The position numbers were made by a program, and so were the translations under genes. The notes under the pieces are model-generated. The model did no database searches. It saw only the letters and a list, made by a program, of their open reading frames with translations, and was not told the DNA's origin. Shown in pieces: positions 35,198-43,830 of a stretch of 59,122 bases of DNA (within the stretch, counting starts at the first letter, position 1; every line of letters starts with the position of its first letter). The stretch lies in contig CACZXG010000002.1 of assembly GCA_902785055.1 (NCBI GenBank), forward strand, positions 19,232-78,353, in the 5' to 3' direction. This stretch comes from an uncultured Lachnospiraceae bacterium. Its GTDB lineage: Bacteria > Bacillota > Clostridia > Lachnospirales > Lachnospiraceae.

Positions 35198-36361
35198 ATG
35201 GCTGAACAGAAACGTGATTACTATGAAGTGCTTGGAGTAGCCAAGGACGCGTCCGAGGAGGATATCAAGAAGGCATACAGGAAACTTGCCAAAAAATACC
35301 ATCCGGACATGAATCCCGGCGACAAGAATGCGGAAGCTAAATTCAAAGAGGCCTCTGAAGCCTATGCGATCCTGAGCGACGCGGAGAAGCGCCAGAAATA
35401 CGATCAGTTTGGCTTCGCGGCATTTGACGGATCCGGCGGCTTTGGCGGCTTTGATTTCAATTCGGCCGATTTCGGCGATATTTTCGGCGATCTGTTCGGC
35501 GATTTCTTCGGCGGCGGAAGACGCGGACCGGCAAACGGCCCTATGAAGGGGGCCAATGTCCGCACCAGCGTGAGGATCACATTCCTCGAAGCAGTTACCG
35601 GCATCGAGAAAGAGATCACGCTTAATCTCAAGGATCCCTGCCCGACCTGCTCGGGAACGGGCGCGAAGCCGGGTACGACCCCGCAGATGTGCCCCAAGTG
35701 CGGCGGTAAAGGCCAAGTGGTATTCACGCAGCAGTCCTTCTTCGGTACTGTCCGAAATGTGCAGACATGCCCTGACTGCGGAGGAAGAGGACAGATCATC
35801 AAGGACAAGTGCACGAACTGCAGCGGCACAGGTTATGTAAGCAGCAAGAAGACTATCAAAGTGTCCATTCCGGCCGGTATCGACAACGGACAGAGCGTAC
35901 GGATCCGCGACAAGGGCGAGCCCGGCGTGAACGGAGGACCCAGAGGAGATCTTCTTGTGGAAGTGATCGTAGAACCCCATCCGGAGTTCATGCGTCAGGA
36001 TTACAATGTTTTCTCCACAGTGAACATTTCCTACGCGATGGCAGCTCTGGGCGGAAGCATTGTCATCAACACCGTGGACGGCAAGGTGATCTACGATGTT
36101 AAGCCCGGCACGCAGAGCGATACGAGAATAAGGCTCAAGAATAAGGGTATTCCCACGATCCGCAACCAGCAGATCCGGGGTGATCACTATGTGACCCTGG
36201 TAGTGGAGACACCCACCAAACTCAGCAAGGAAGCAAAGGATCTGCTCAGGCAGTTCGACGCCCTGACAGGGGATTCCCTTAATCAGGCTGAGCGCGAAAC
36301 CGCAGAGAAGGACGCTCCCAAGAAAGAATCGAATAAAAAGAAGAAATTCTGGAAGAACTGA
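35198..36361 (+). CDS. dnaJ: Chaperone protein DnaJ
   Basis: A 387-residue Hsp40 co-chaperone. The J domain (about 4-70) has the HPD triad in [12 protein letters not shown] Gly/Phe-rich stretch ([19 protein letters not shown]) follows, then four CxxCxGxG zinc repeats ([32 protein letters not shown]) and the C-terminal substrate domain. The ATG at 35198 gives the family N-terminus [14 protein letters not shown]; upstream in-frame extension is not family-like. The Shine-Dalgarno is weak (GAGAACGAAAG at a distance), unlike the other genes in the operon. Confidence 0.97.
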   Translation: MAEQKRDYYEVLGVAKDASEEDIKKAYRKLAKKYHPDMNPGDKNAEAKFKEASEAYAILSDAEKRQKYDQFGFAAFDGSGGFGGFDFNSADFGDIFGDLFGDFFGGGRRGPANGPMKGANVRTSVRITFLEAVTGIEKEITLNLKDPCPTCSGTGAKPGTTPQMCPKCGGKGQVVFTQQSFFGTVRNVQTCPDCGGRGQIIKDKCTNCSGTGYVSSKKTIKVSIPAGIDNGQSVRIRDKGEPGVNGGPRGDLLVEVIVEPHPEFMRQDYNVFSTVNISYAMAALGGSIVINTVDGKVIYDVKPGTQSDTRIRLKNKGIPTIRNQQIRGDHYVTLVVETPTKLSKEAKDLLRQFDALTGDSLNQAERETAEKDAPKKESNKKKKFWKN

Positions 36362-36416
36362 GCAGTTCAGAGCCTGATCCGGAGAAAAGCCGGGTCAGAA
36401 GAGACTAAATACAGTC

Positions 36417-36448
36417 AGCCGGCAGCGCGATCATGCGCTGCCGGCTTT
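36417..36448 (+). terminator. Intrinsic terminator after dnaJ
   Basis: AGCCGGCAGCGC pairs with GCGCTGCCGGCT around a 6-nt loop, followed by TT. It closes the heat-shock operon. Confidence 0.8.
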
Positions 36449-36486
36449 GGTGCGTTATTACTTATATAAAAACAGAGGGACAGAAT

Positions 36487-37482
36487 ATGAAATGGATGGC
36501 ATTCAGAGTCCGCACGAGAGCAGAGGCGGAGGACATAATCATCAGTTCCATGCAGGATATCGGCCTGTACGGAGCGCAGATCGAGGACCATGTGCCGCTT
36601 ACGGCCGCGGAGAAGGAGCAGATGTTCGTCGACATCCTGCCCGATGCGGGGGAAGATGACGGAACTGCGGTGCTCAGTTTCTTCCTGGAGGAGACAGAGG
36701 ACGGGCATGTTCTTGTAAACGACGAGCCCATGACTCCTGAAGAGGTGAAAGCCTCCATTGTGGATGAACTGGCAATGCTTCGGACTTATACGGAGATCGG
36801 AGACGGCACAGTGACCATTGAGGAGACTGAGGACGTCGACTGGATCAACAACTGGAAGCAGTATTTCCACCAGTTCTGGATCGATGACATTCTTGCGATC
36901 CCCTCCTGGGAGAAGCCTGAGATCACCGATAAAGAGCCGGCGCTGGTCTTCCATATCGATCCCGGAACAGCTTTCGGAACAGGCATGCACGAGACCACAC
37001 AGCTCTGCATCAGGCAGATCCGCAAATACCTGACTCCGGAGACGGTAATGCTGGATGTGGGAACAGGAAGCGGAATTCTCGCTATTTTGGCATTGATGTT
37101 CGGCATAAAGAGCGCCGTGGGAACAGATCTGGATCCCTGCGCCCCTCCCGCGATCGAGGACAATCTGCGCACTAACGGCGTTGATCCCGCAAAGTTCCAT
37201 GTGATCCTCGGAAATCTCATCGATGACGAGAAGGTGCAGGAGGAAGTGGGAACAGAGAAATATGACATTGTGGCGGCCAACATCCTGGCGGATGTGCTGA
37301 TCCCGCTGACACCCCATGTAGTGCCGACCATGAAAGCCGGCGCGTACTACATCACTTCAGGGATCCTTGAGGGGCGCGAAGACAGCGTCGCAGAGGCGAT
37401 GAGAGAAGCCGGCCTGGAGGTCATCAGTGTGACCGCGCAGGGCGAATGGCGCTGCGTTGTGGGCAGGAAGCCGCTGGCGTAA
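36487..37482 (+). CDS. prmA: Ribosomal protein L11 methyltransferase
   Basis: A 331-residue SAM-dependent methyltransferase that trimethylates ribosomal protein L11. The N-terminal substrate domain is followed by PGTAFGTGMHETTQLCIR and the SAM motif DVGTGSGILAILALMFG, then NILADVLIPLTPHV. Start at 36487 follows AGAGGGACAGAAT. rsmE begins 12 bp later, the usual partner order after dnaJ in Clostridia. Confidence 0.96.
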   Translation: MKWMAFRVRTRAEAEDIIISSMQDIGLYGAQIEDHVPLTAAEKEQMFVDILPDAGEDDGTAVLSFFLEETEDGHVLVNDEPMTPEEVKASIVDELAMLRTYTEIGDGTVTIEETEDVDWINNWKQYFHQFWIDDILAIPSWEKPEITDKEPALVFHIDPGTAFGTGMHETTQLCIRQIRKYLTPETVMLDVGTGSGILAILALMFGIKSAVGTDLDPCAPPAIEDNLRTNGVDPAKFHVILGNLIDDEKVQEEVGTEKYDIVAANILADVLIPLTPHVVPTMKAGAYYITSGILEGREDSVAEAMREAGLEVISVTAQGEWRCVVGRKPLA

Positions 37483-37494
37483 GGAGTTGAGCAA

Positions 37495-38241
37495 ATGCTG
37501 CATATCTTTGTAGATCCCGCGCAGATGCAGGGAGACCTCCTGTATGTGACGGGCAGGGACGTCAACCATATTAAGAACGTGCTGCGCATGAAACCCGGTG
37601 ACGAGATCAGCGTGCGGACAGGGCAGGACGAGCGCGAATACCGCTACGGCATCGAGGAGTTCACGGACTCGGAAGTGGTGTGCAGGCTGCGTTTCGTCAA
37701 GGAGTCCGACGTGGAACTTCCCGTGAAAGTATATCTTTTCCAGGGACTACCCAAGTCCGACAAGATGGACCTGATCGTGCAGAAGGCGGTGGAACTGGGC
37801 GCGGCCGAGATCATTCCGGTGCAGATGCGCCGCAGCGTCGCCAAACTCGAAGGTGCCAAAATAGCGAAGAAGACACAGCGCTGGCAGACCATAGCGGAAT
37901 CGGCGGCCAAACAGAGCCGCAGAGCCGTGGTCCCGCTGGTGCGCGAGCCCATGACAATGGAGGAAGCTGTCCGATTCGCGAAGGAGAACACACAGACACG
38001 CCTTCTTCCCTATGAACTGCAGGAAGAGGACGGCAGCACCAGAGAGCTCATCGAGAAGATCAAAGAGGGAAGCTCAGTTTCCATATTTATCGGACCGGAG
38101 GGAGGGTTCGAGCCCGGCGAGGTTGAACTGGCTAAGGCGGCCGGAATTCTGCCGATCTCCCTCGGCAGGAGGATCCTTCGGACCGAGACAGCGGCACTGG
38201 TAGTGCTCTCCTGGCTTATCTACCGCTTTGAAACCTGCTGA
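37495..38241 (+). CDS. rsmE: 16S rRNA (uracil1498-N3)-methyltransferase
   Basis: A 248-residue SPOUT methyltransferase that modifies U1498 of 16S rRNA. The N-terminal PUA-like part has HIFVDPAQMQGDLLYVTGRDVNHIKNVLRMKPGD. The knotted domain shows KSDKMDLIVQKAVELGAAEIIPV, SRRAVVP, FIGPEGGFEPGEVELA and the terminal ISLGRRILRTETAALVVLSWL. It follows prmA with an AAGGAG site. Length is typical (about 245). Confidence 0.96.
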   Translation: MLHIFVDPAQMQGDLLYVTGRDVNHIKNVLRMKPGDEISVRTGQDEREYRYGIEEFTDSEVVCRLRFVKESDVELPVKVYLFQGLPKSDKMDLIVQKAVELGAAEIIPVQMRRSVAKLEGAKIAKKTQRWQTIAESAAKQSRRAVVPLVREPMTMEEAVRFAKENTQTRLLPYELQEEDGSTRELIEKIKEGSSVSIFIGPEGGFEPGEVELAKAAGILPISLGRRILRTETAALVVLSWLIYRFETC

Positions 38242-38331
38242 TTCGCAGGCGAACGGTTTGTAATCGGCAAAATGATGTGTTATCATGCAGGGTACGGCAA
38301 ATATCCCGCAACTATTGATTTGAGAGGAAAC

Positions 38332-39489
38332 ATGAGAGAAGCGTATCTGGACAACTCTGCTACGACCCGGTGCTTTCCGGAAGTAGTGGAGCTGATGAAC
38401 AAAATATATCTGGAAGAGTACGGTAATCCCTCCAGCATGCACCACAAGGGAGTGGAGGCTGAGAGGCAGATCACCGAGGCGAAGAGGACCCTGGCACAGA
38501 TTCTGAAGGTGAATGAGAAAAATCTCATCTTCACATCTTGCGGAACGGAGTCTGACAACATCGCTATTATCGGCGGTGCCATGGCCAATATGAGAAGGGG
38601 ACGCCATCTGATCACAACGAACATCGAGCATCCCGCGGTCCTGGAGTCCATGAAATATCTGGAGTCACAGGGGTTTGAGGTGACATATCTGCCGGTAGAC
38701 GAATTCGGGATCGTCTCTCCGGATCTGGTGGAGCAGACCGTAAGGGACGACACGATCCTGGTGTCAGTTATGCACACCAATAATGAGATTGGCGCGGTAG
38801 AGCCGGTCAGGGAGATCGCGAAGCGCATTAATGCAAAAAATCCTTCCGCGCTCTTTCATGTGGACGCGGTGCAAGGTTTTGGCAAGGCACAGATCTATCC
38901 CAAGAAGTGGGGGATCGACCTTCTGTCTGTCAGCGGACACAAGATCCACGCGCCCAAGGGAACCGGTTTCCTCTATATCGGCGACAAGGTGAAGGTGAAG
39001 AACCTGATCTTCGGCGGCGGACAGCAGGGCGGAATGCGCTCCGGCACAGAGAATGTGGCCGGCATCGCGGCTATGGGCCTTGCGGCGAAGATGCTGTATC
39101 AGGATTTTGACAATAGTATCGACAGGCTGTACGGACTGCGGGAGAAATTCCTCGACGAGATCGCTGACATCCCGGACCTTCGGGTAAACGGACCTGCGGG
39201 CAGAAAGTGCGCTCCGCATATCATCAGCCTGACAGTGCCCGGCGTGCGTGCGGAAGTGCTGCTGCACGCTTTGGAGGAGAGGGGCGTCTATGTCTCATCG
39301 GGAAGCGCCTGCGCATCAAACAAGCCCCACACATCGGCGACTCTGGAAGCGATCAAGCTCCCCAGAGCCTACCTCGACAACACCATCCGCATAAGTCTCT
39401 CAGAGATGACCACGGAAGAGGACATCTTTCAGGCAACATCGGCCTTGCATGAAATCGTTCCTTTTTTAAGAAAATATACAAGACACTGA
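38332..39489 (+). CDS. Cysteine desulfurase (NifS/IscS family)
   Basis: A 385-residue PLP enzyme that mobilises sulfur from cysteine. It starts MREAYLDNSATTRCFPEV; PLP is bound by the lysine in LSVSGHKIHAPKGTGFLY, and the catalytic cysteine lies in SSGSACASNKPHTSATL, a loop of the group I (NifS/IscS) type. thiI follows 146 bp downstream on the same strand, so it is likely the sulfur donor for tRNA thiolation, though a role in Fe-S assembly cannot be excluded. Start at 38332 follows GAGAGGAAAC. Confidence 0.93.
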   Translation: MREAYLDNSATTRCFPEVVELMNKIYLEEYGNPSSMHHKGVEAERQITEAKRTLAQILKVNEKNLIFTSCGTESDNIAIIGGAMANMRRGRHLITTNIEHPAVLESMKYLESQGFEVTYLPVDEFGIVSPDLVEQTVRDDTILVSVMHTNNEIGAVEPVREIAKRINAKNPSALFHVDAVQGFGKAQIYPKKWGIDLLSVSGHKIHAPKGTGFLYIGDKVKVKNLIFGGGQQGGMRSGTENVAGIAAMGLAAKMLYQDFDNSIDRLYGLREKFLDEIADIPDLRVNGPAGRKCAPHIISLTVPGVRAEVLLHALEERGVYVSSGSACASNKPHTSATLEAIKLPRAYLDNTIRISLSEMTTEEDIFQATSALHEIVPFLRKYTRH

Positions 39490-39490
39490 A

Positions 39491-39595
39491 TTCGGAGTGC
39501 TCCGAAAGGGCGTCAGCGGCTAAGGCCGCCACTATGCCCCTTCGGGCGACTCATCTCGTAAGTAGGGCGGAGCCCGAAGGGGTATAGTGGCGGCC
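39491..39595 (+). repeat. Strongly structured gap between the cysteine desulfurase gene and thiI
   Basis: Two hairpins: TTCGGAG/CTCCGAA (39491-39506) and a 23-bp stem starting GGCCGCCACTAT (39524-39546 with 39573-39595, one mismatch that is G-U in RNA) around 26 nt. There is no T-run. It ends 40 bp before thiI. Confidence 0.65.
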
Positions 39596-39635
39596 GTAAC
39601 CCTCACACCTTTTTCATCACCACGACGGAGGAATT

Positions 39636-40865
39636 ATGAAGTATCAATCTTTTCTTATAAAGTACGCCGAGATCGGCATCAAGGGCAAAAACCGCCACAT
39701 ATTTGAGGAGGCGCTGGTGCGCCAGATCAAGCACGCGCTCAAGCCCTGCGAGGGAAACTTTGCCGTGCACAGAACCTACGGAAGAGTCTTCGTGGAGTGC
39801 CTGTCGGACTATGACTACAGCGAAGTTACCGAGGCTCTCAGCCGCGTGTTCGGCATTTCCGGCATCTGCCCCATCGTGGAAACGCCGGTGGTTCCTATCG
39901 AGGAACTCAGGAAGGCAGCAGCTGCTTTCATGAAGGAGGAATATCCTGAAGGGGAGGCGACCTTTAAGGTACACGCAAGAAGACTGAACAAGGAATACCC
40001 TCTTGACTCCATGAAGGTCAACGAGGAACTTGGGGAAGCCGTTCTTGATGCCTGCCCCAATCTCACAGTTGACGTGCATAAGCCCGAGATCATGCTTCAT
40101 GTGGAGATCCGGGAGAAAATATATATCTATTCGACGATCATACCCGGACCGGGCGGACTTCCCGTCGGCGTAGGCGGAAAGGCTATGCTCCTTCTCTCCG
40201 GCGGAATCGACTCCCCTGTCGCAGGCTACATGATCGCCAAGAGGGGCGTGAAACTGGACGCGGTATATTTTAACGCGCCGCCCTACACCAGCGAGAGAGC
40301 GCTGCAGAAGGTCGTTGACCTGGCGAGCCAGGTGGCTGCCTATACCGGACCGATCTGGCTGCACAACATCAACTTCACGGAGATCCAGCTCTACATCTAC
40401 GAGAAGTGCCCTCACGACGAGCTCACCATTATCATGCGCAGATTTATGATGCGCATCGCGGAGAGGCTTGCTAAGGAGTCAGAATGCCTTGCCCTGATCA
40501 CGGGCGAGAGTATCGGCCAGGTCGCTTCCCAGACTATGACGGCACTGGGCGTCACTAACGAAGTGTGCACGCTCCCTGTCTTCAGGCCGCTGATTGGCTT
40601 TGACAAGGAGGAGATCGTCAAGGTCTCCAAGAAGATCGGCACATTTGAGACATCCATCCTGCCTTACGAGGACTGCTGCACGATCTTCGTGGCCAAGCAC
40701 CCCGTGACAAAGCCGCGCCTTGACGTCATCAAGCGCCACGAGAAGAATCTCGACGAAAAGATCGACGAGATGGTGGAGCGGGCGATCGCCACAGATGAGA
40801 TTATGATCGTGGGCAAGGACGAGACCAGGATCGTCAAGCAGAGAGACGGAGAACTGCAGATCTGA
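39636..40865 (+). CDS. thiI: tRNA 4-thiouridine synthetase
   Basis: A 409-residue enzyme that adds sulfur to U8 of tRNA. It has the N-terminal ferredoxin-like and THUMP domains (about 1-165) and the PP-loop pyrophosphatase motif LLLSGGIDSPVAGYMIAKRG near residue 185. There is no C-terminal rhodanese domain, as usual in Gram-positives, which instead use a dedicated cysteine desulfurase, here encoded next door. A cysteine pair lies in LPYEDCCTIFVAKHPVTKPRL. The ATG follows CGGAGGAATT. Confidence 0.95.
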   Translation: MKYQSFLIKYAEIGIKGKNRHIFEEALVRQIKHALKPCEGNFAVHRTYGRVFVECLSDYDYSEVTEALSRVFGISGICPIVETPVVPIEELRKAAAAFMKEEYPEGEATFKVHARRLNKEYPLDSMKVNEELGEAVLDACPNLTVDVHKPEIMLHVEIREKIYIYSTIIPGPGGLPVGVGGKAMLLLSGGIDSPVAGYMIAKRGVKLDAVYFNAPPYTSERALQKVVDLASQVAAYTGPIWLHNINFTEIQLYIYEKCPHDELTIIMRRFMMRIAERLAKESECLALITGESIGQVASQTMTALGVTNEVCTLPVFRPLIGFDKEEIVKVSKKIGTFETSILPYEDCCTIFVAKHPVTKPRLDVIKRHEKNLDEKIDEMVERAIATDEIMIVGKDETRIVKQRDGELQI

Positions 40866-40879
40866 CAAAACACGCAAAA

Positions 40880-40912
40880 AAAGCCCCGAAACCGGTAAGG
40901 CTTCGGGGCTTT
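40880..40912. terminator. Bidirectional terminator between thiI and the HPr-like gene
   Basis: AAAGCCCCGAA pairs with TTCGGGGCTTT around an 11-nt loop. A-rich sequence lies to the left, giving a long T-run on the minus strand, and TTTC to the right. Confidence 0.85.
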
Positions 40913-40928
40913 CATCTTAATAAGCTGA

Positions 40929-41159
40929 TCAGACGATATAGGGCTTGAGGGTCTCAAGAACCGCGTCAGCGCCCTCCTCGGCGTGAATGTTGAGCTCGAT
41001 GGGCTTGCTCAGGTCCAGGGAAAAGATGCCCATGATGGACTTGGCGTCAATAACATAACGGCCGGATACCAGGTCGAAGTCATAGTCAAAACGGGAAATA
41101 TCATTGACGAAGGACTTAACTTTATCGATAGAATTTAATGAGATCATTACGGTTTTCAT
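40929..41159 (-). CDS. HPr-like protein without the active-site histidine
   Basis: A 76-residue protein of the HPr fold. The regulatory-serine loop is intact (DAKSIMGIFSLDL, Ser41), but the N-terminal active loop reads ISLNSIDKVKSFVNDISRF with no histidine and no HARP motif. Only one His occurs, at a non-equivalent place (NIHAEEG). It therefore cannot carry phosphate from enzyme I but may be phosphorylated by HprK. The start at 41159 follows AAGGAGGCAAACACCT. It is divergent from mtaB and has its own promoter. Confidence 0.85.
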   Translation of the reverse strand: MKTVMISLNSIDKVKSFVNDISRFDYDFDLVSGRYVIDAKSIMGIFSLDLSKPIELNIHAEEGADAVLETLKPYIV

Positions 41160-41199
41160 AGGTGTTTGCCTCCTTATTGCATTCCTTTGAGTTAGTCTT

Positions 41200-41228
41200 A
41201 TAGTAAATACTGGTCGGTGAAAAGTCAA
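41200..41228 (-). promoter_or_regulatory. Promoter of the HPr-like gene
   Basis: On the minus strand TTGACT (41223-41228) and TACTAT (41200-41205) are 17 bp apart, 41 bp before the start codon. Confidence 0.65.
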
Positions 41229-41262
41229 TGTCGTATAAATACAATTTGGAAGAGGAAGAAGC

Positions 41263-42714
41263 TTGAAACGTGTAGCATTTCACAATCTCGGGTGTAAAGT
41301 AAACAGTTACGAACTGGACATAATGCGGCAAAAAATGGAGGAACACGGGTATATTTCCGTCCCTTTTGAGGAAGAGGCGGAGGTCTATGTGATCAACACC
41401 TGCACGGTTACCAATATCGCCGACAGAAAGAGCCGACAGATGATCCACAAGGCCAAAAAGAGAAATCCCGGCGCGGTGGTCATCGCGGTGGGATGCTACG
41501 TGGAGACGGATCCCGCGCGGGTCGGAACAGACAGCTCCATCGACCTGGCAATAGGAAACAACAAGAAGGCTCAGATCGCGGAGCTTCTGGATGAATTCCT
41601 TGCGGGGATCGGCGGTGAGAAAGAGAACGCAGGAGGCGAAGCGCAGGAAGAAGCCGGGAGTCTTGACAGGCGCACTCTGGGCGGCAGGACTATGACCGAC
41701 CTGACGCACAGGCCTGACTATGAGGATATGCAGCTCGAGGACCCGGGCCACACCAGAGCCTTTGTCAAAATACAGGACGGCTGCAATCAGTTCTGCACCT
41801 ACTGCATCATTCCCTACGCCAGGGGAAGGATCAGGAGCAGAAGACCGGGCGAGATCCTCAAAGAGATCAGGACCATTGCGGATAAGGGGATCCGGGAAGT
41901 GGTCCTGACCGGAATTCACGTGAGCTCTTATGGCCTTGAGTGGGACGCGCAGACAGACGCGGTGAAGTTCGACCCTGAGAAATCGGGGGCTTACTTATTG
42001 GATCTGATGGACCGGATCCGGGGAATAGAAGGTATCGAGAGGATCCGCCTCAGCTCCCTCGAGCCCAGGATCATGACGGAATCTTTCGTCAGAGGGATCG
42101 CTGCAATGCCCGAAGTGTGCCCGCACTTCCATCTCTCCCTGCAGAGCGGCTGCAACGCGACGCTGCGCAGAATGAACCGACACTACACGACAGAGGAATT
42201 TCTGGAAAGCGTAAAACATCTGCGAAGATACTATGAAAACCCTGCTGTTACGACGGATGTGATCGTGGGATTTCCGGGGGAATCCAATGCCGAATTTGAG
42301 GAGACAGTGAGATTTCTCGAGGAAGTGAACTTCTATGAGATGCATGTCTTCAAATACTCGGTGCGTAAGGGAACTGCGGCAGCGGCCATGCCGGTTCAGA
42401 TCCCGGAGCCGGTAAAGAGCGCGCGCAGCGATATTTTGCTCGAGATGACGCAGAGACAGTCGGAGCAGTTCCGGGCACAGTTTATCGGAAAACAGGACGA
42501 GCTCCTTCTGGAGGAGAAGGCGCAGATGCCCTTCGGCCTCTGCTGGAGAGGCCATACAAAGCGCTATGTGGAGGGATACATCCTCTGCGAAGGCGATCCC
42601 GGCGCCAAAATGGAGGAAGGACAGCTCATTTCGGGCGTATTTACAGGTGCCGCGGCCAGGGCACAGGGCCTTATGTTTGCGCCTCTAGTTGAAAGAGACG
42701 GTAAAATAGGGTAA
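41263..42714 (+). CDS. mtaB: tRNA (t6A37) methylthiotransferase MtaB
   Basis: A 483-residue radical-SAM enzyme that converts t6A37 to ms2t6A37 in tRNA. The N-terminal UPF0004 domain has the cluster cysteines in LGCKVNSYE, INTCTVTNIADRKSRQ and GCYVE; the radical-SAM triad is CNQFCTYCIIPYARG; a TRAM-like domain closes the protein. The NTCTVTNIADRKSRQ pattern separates MtaB from MiaB and RimO. The start is a TTG at 41263 with GAGGAAGAAGC before it. A 55-residue insert between the first two domains (about 115-160) is rich in Gly, Glu and Ala. Confidence 0.95.
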   Translation: MKRVAFHNLGCKVNSYELDIMRQKMEEHGYISVPFEEEAEVYVINTCTVTNIADRKSRQMIHKAKKRNPGAVVIAVGCYVETDPARVGTDSSIDLAIGNNKKAQIAELLDEFLAGIGGEKENAGGEAQEEAGSLDRRTLGGRTMTDLTHRPDYEDMQLEDPGHTRAFVKIQDGCNQFCTYCIIPYARGRIRSRRPGEILKEIRTIADKGIREVVLTGIHVSSYGLEWDAQTDAVKFDPEKSGAYLLDLMDRIRGIEGIERIRLSSLEPRIMTESFVRGIAAMPEVCPHFHLSLQSGCNATLRRMNRHYTTEEFLESVKHLRRYYENPAVTTDVIVGFPGESNAEFEETVRFLEEVNFYEMHVFKYSVRKGTAAAAMPVQIPEPVKSARSDILLEMTQRQSEQFRAQFIGKQDELLLEEKAQMPFGLCWRGHTKRYVEGYILCEGDPGAKMEEGQLISGVFTGAAARAQGLMFAPLVERDGKIG

Positions 42715-42800
42715 GATAAAGAGATGTAAACGGGCGTTCTTTTGTGAAACTCGTTTGCATAGGAAATACTAACAGTATAGGACGAGGTCGGTTGTAATTT

Positions 42801-43097
42801 ATGGATCAGAACAATAACAGGAAGTCCGGGATGGACTTGGGGAACACACAGTATTTCAAGGTGCAGCCGGATCAGGAGACGGGAGTGAAGAAGATTCTCT
42901 CCGTCGTCTATGAGGCGCTGCTGGAGAAGGGATACGATCCCGTCAATCAGATTGTCGGCTATATCATGTCAGGAGATCCGACCTATATCACCAACTATAT
43001 GGGTGCGAGAAGTCTCATCATGAAGGTGGAGCGTGATGAACTCGTAGAAGAGATCATGAACGACTACATCGAGTTCAACCACTGGAAGAAGAAATAA
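42801..43097 (+). CDS. ireB: IreB family regulatory phosphoprotein
   Basis: A 98-residue protein of the IreB (formerly UPF0297/DUF965) family. In Enterococcus, IreB is phosphorylated by the PASTA kinase IreK and negatively affects cephalosporin resistance. The conserved core is TQYFKV...VYEALLEKGYDPVNQIVGYIMSGDPTYITNYMGARSLI. It is followed by ruvX and DUF1292, the standard Bacillota order. A GAGGT site lies slightly far from the ATG. Confidence 0.95.
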   Translation: MDQNNNRKSGMDLGNTQYFKVQPDQETGVKKILSVVYEALLEKGYDPVNQIVGYIMSGDPTYITNYMGARSLIMKVERDELVEEIMNDYIEFNHWKKK

Positions 43098-43103
43098 TCC
43101 GCC

Positions 43104-43553
43104 ATGAGACTTATGGGACTGGATTTTGGCTCCAGGACATGCGGCGTGGCGCTCAGCGACGAACTTCTTATGACCTCCCATCCGCTGGAGATCATAAGGC
43201 GCGACAGAGCTAATAAGCTTCGCAAGACTTTGTCCAGGATCGAGGAACTGTGCGCGCAGTACGATATCAGACTCATCGTGCTGGGCCTGCCCCTCAACAT
43301 GGACGATTCCGCCGGGTTTAGAGCCGAAGATACATTGGCGTTCCGTGAGGATGTGGAGCGCAGGACAGGTCTGCCTGTCGTGATGTCTGATGAGAGACTC
43401 ACGACTGTGGAGGCCTATGAAATTATGGATAAAATGGAGATTCGCCGGGAAGACAGAGGCCGCTACGTGGATATGATCGCGGCCAGTATCATTCTCCGGG
43501 AGTATATGGAGAACCATCGCGGCGAATTGGAACAGATGAGGAAAGAAGAATAA
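43104..43553 (+). CDS. ruvX: Holliday junction resolvase-like protein RuvX/YqgF
   Basis: A 149-residue RNase H-fold protein of the RuvX/YqgF family, involved in rRNA 5'-end maturation and proposed as a junction resolvase. Motifs are MGLDFGSRTCGVALSD at the N-terminus, LIVLGLPLNMDDSAGF, the acidic DERLTTVEAYEIM and the C-terminal DMIAASIILREYME. It begins six bases after ireB and its stop overlaps the DUF1292 start. No clear Shine-Dalgarno precedes it, so translation may be coupled to ireB. Confidence 0.95.
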   Translation: MRLMGLDFGSRTCGVALSDELLMTSHPLEIIRRDRANKLRKTLSRIEELCAQYDIRLIVLGLPLNMDDSAGFRAEDTLAFREDVERRTGLPVVMSDERLTTVEAYEIMDKMEIRREDRGRYVDMIAASIILREYMENHRGELEQMRKEE

Positions 43554-43819
43554 TGGAAAAGATCAGATTGGTACCGACCGACTCTGCGGAGCCGGAGGAG
43601 TTCTATGTGCTGGAACAGGTCAAACTCGGCGGTAAGATGTACCTGCTCGTCACAGACGAGGAGGAAGGAGACGGCATGGCCCTGATTCTGAGAGATGACG
43701 CCGAGGAAGGGTCCGACGAGAGCCTCTACGCCGTTGTGGAAGACGACAACGAACTCTCGGCAGCACTCCTTCTCTTCAGCGACAAACTGGAAGAGATGGG
43801 GATTCTGATCGAGGAATAA
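43553..43819 (+). CDS. DUF1292 family protein (YrzB-like)
   Basis: An 88-residue acidic protein of the DUF1292 family (Bacillus YrzB). The pattern EFYVLEQVKLGGKMYLLVTDEEEGDGMALILRDDA is characteristic. Function is unknown; it occurs almost always next to ireB and ruvX. Its ATG overlaps the ruvX stop by one base, and rnj follows 11 bp later. Confidence 0.9.
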   Translation: MEKIRLVPTDSAEPEEFYVLEQVKLGGKMYLLVTDEEEGDGMALILRDDAEEGSDESLYAVVEDDNELSAALLLFSDKLEEMGILIEE

Positions 43820-43830
43820 GAGGATATAAC

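Noticed and set aside
36417-36448. Regulatory hairpin of prmA
   Set aside because: Position after dnaJ and stem shape fit a terminator better.
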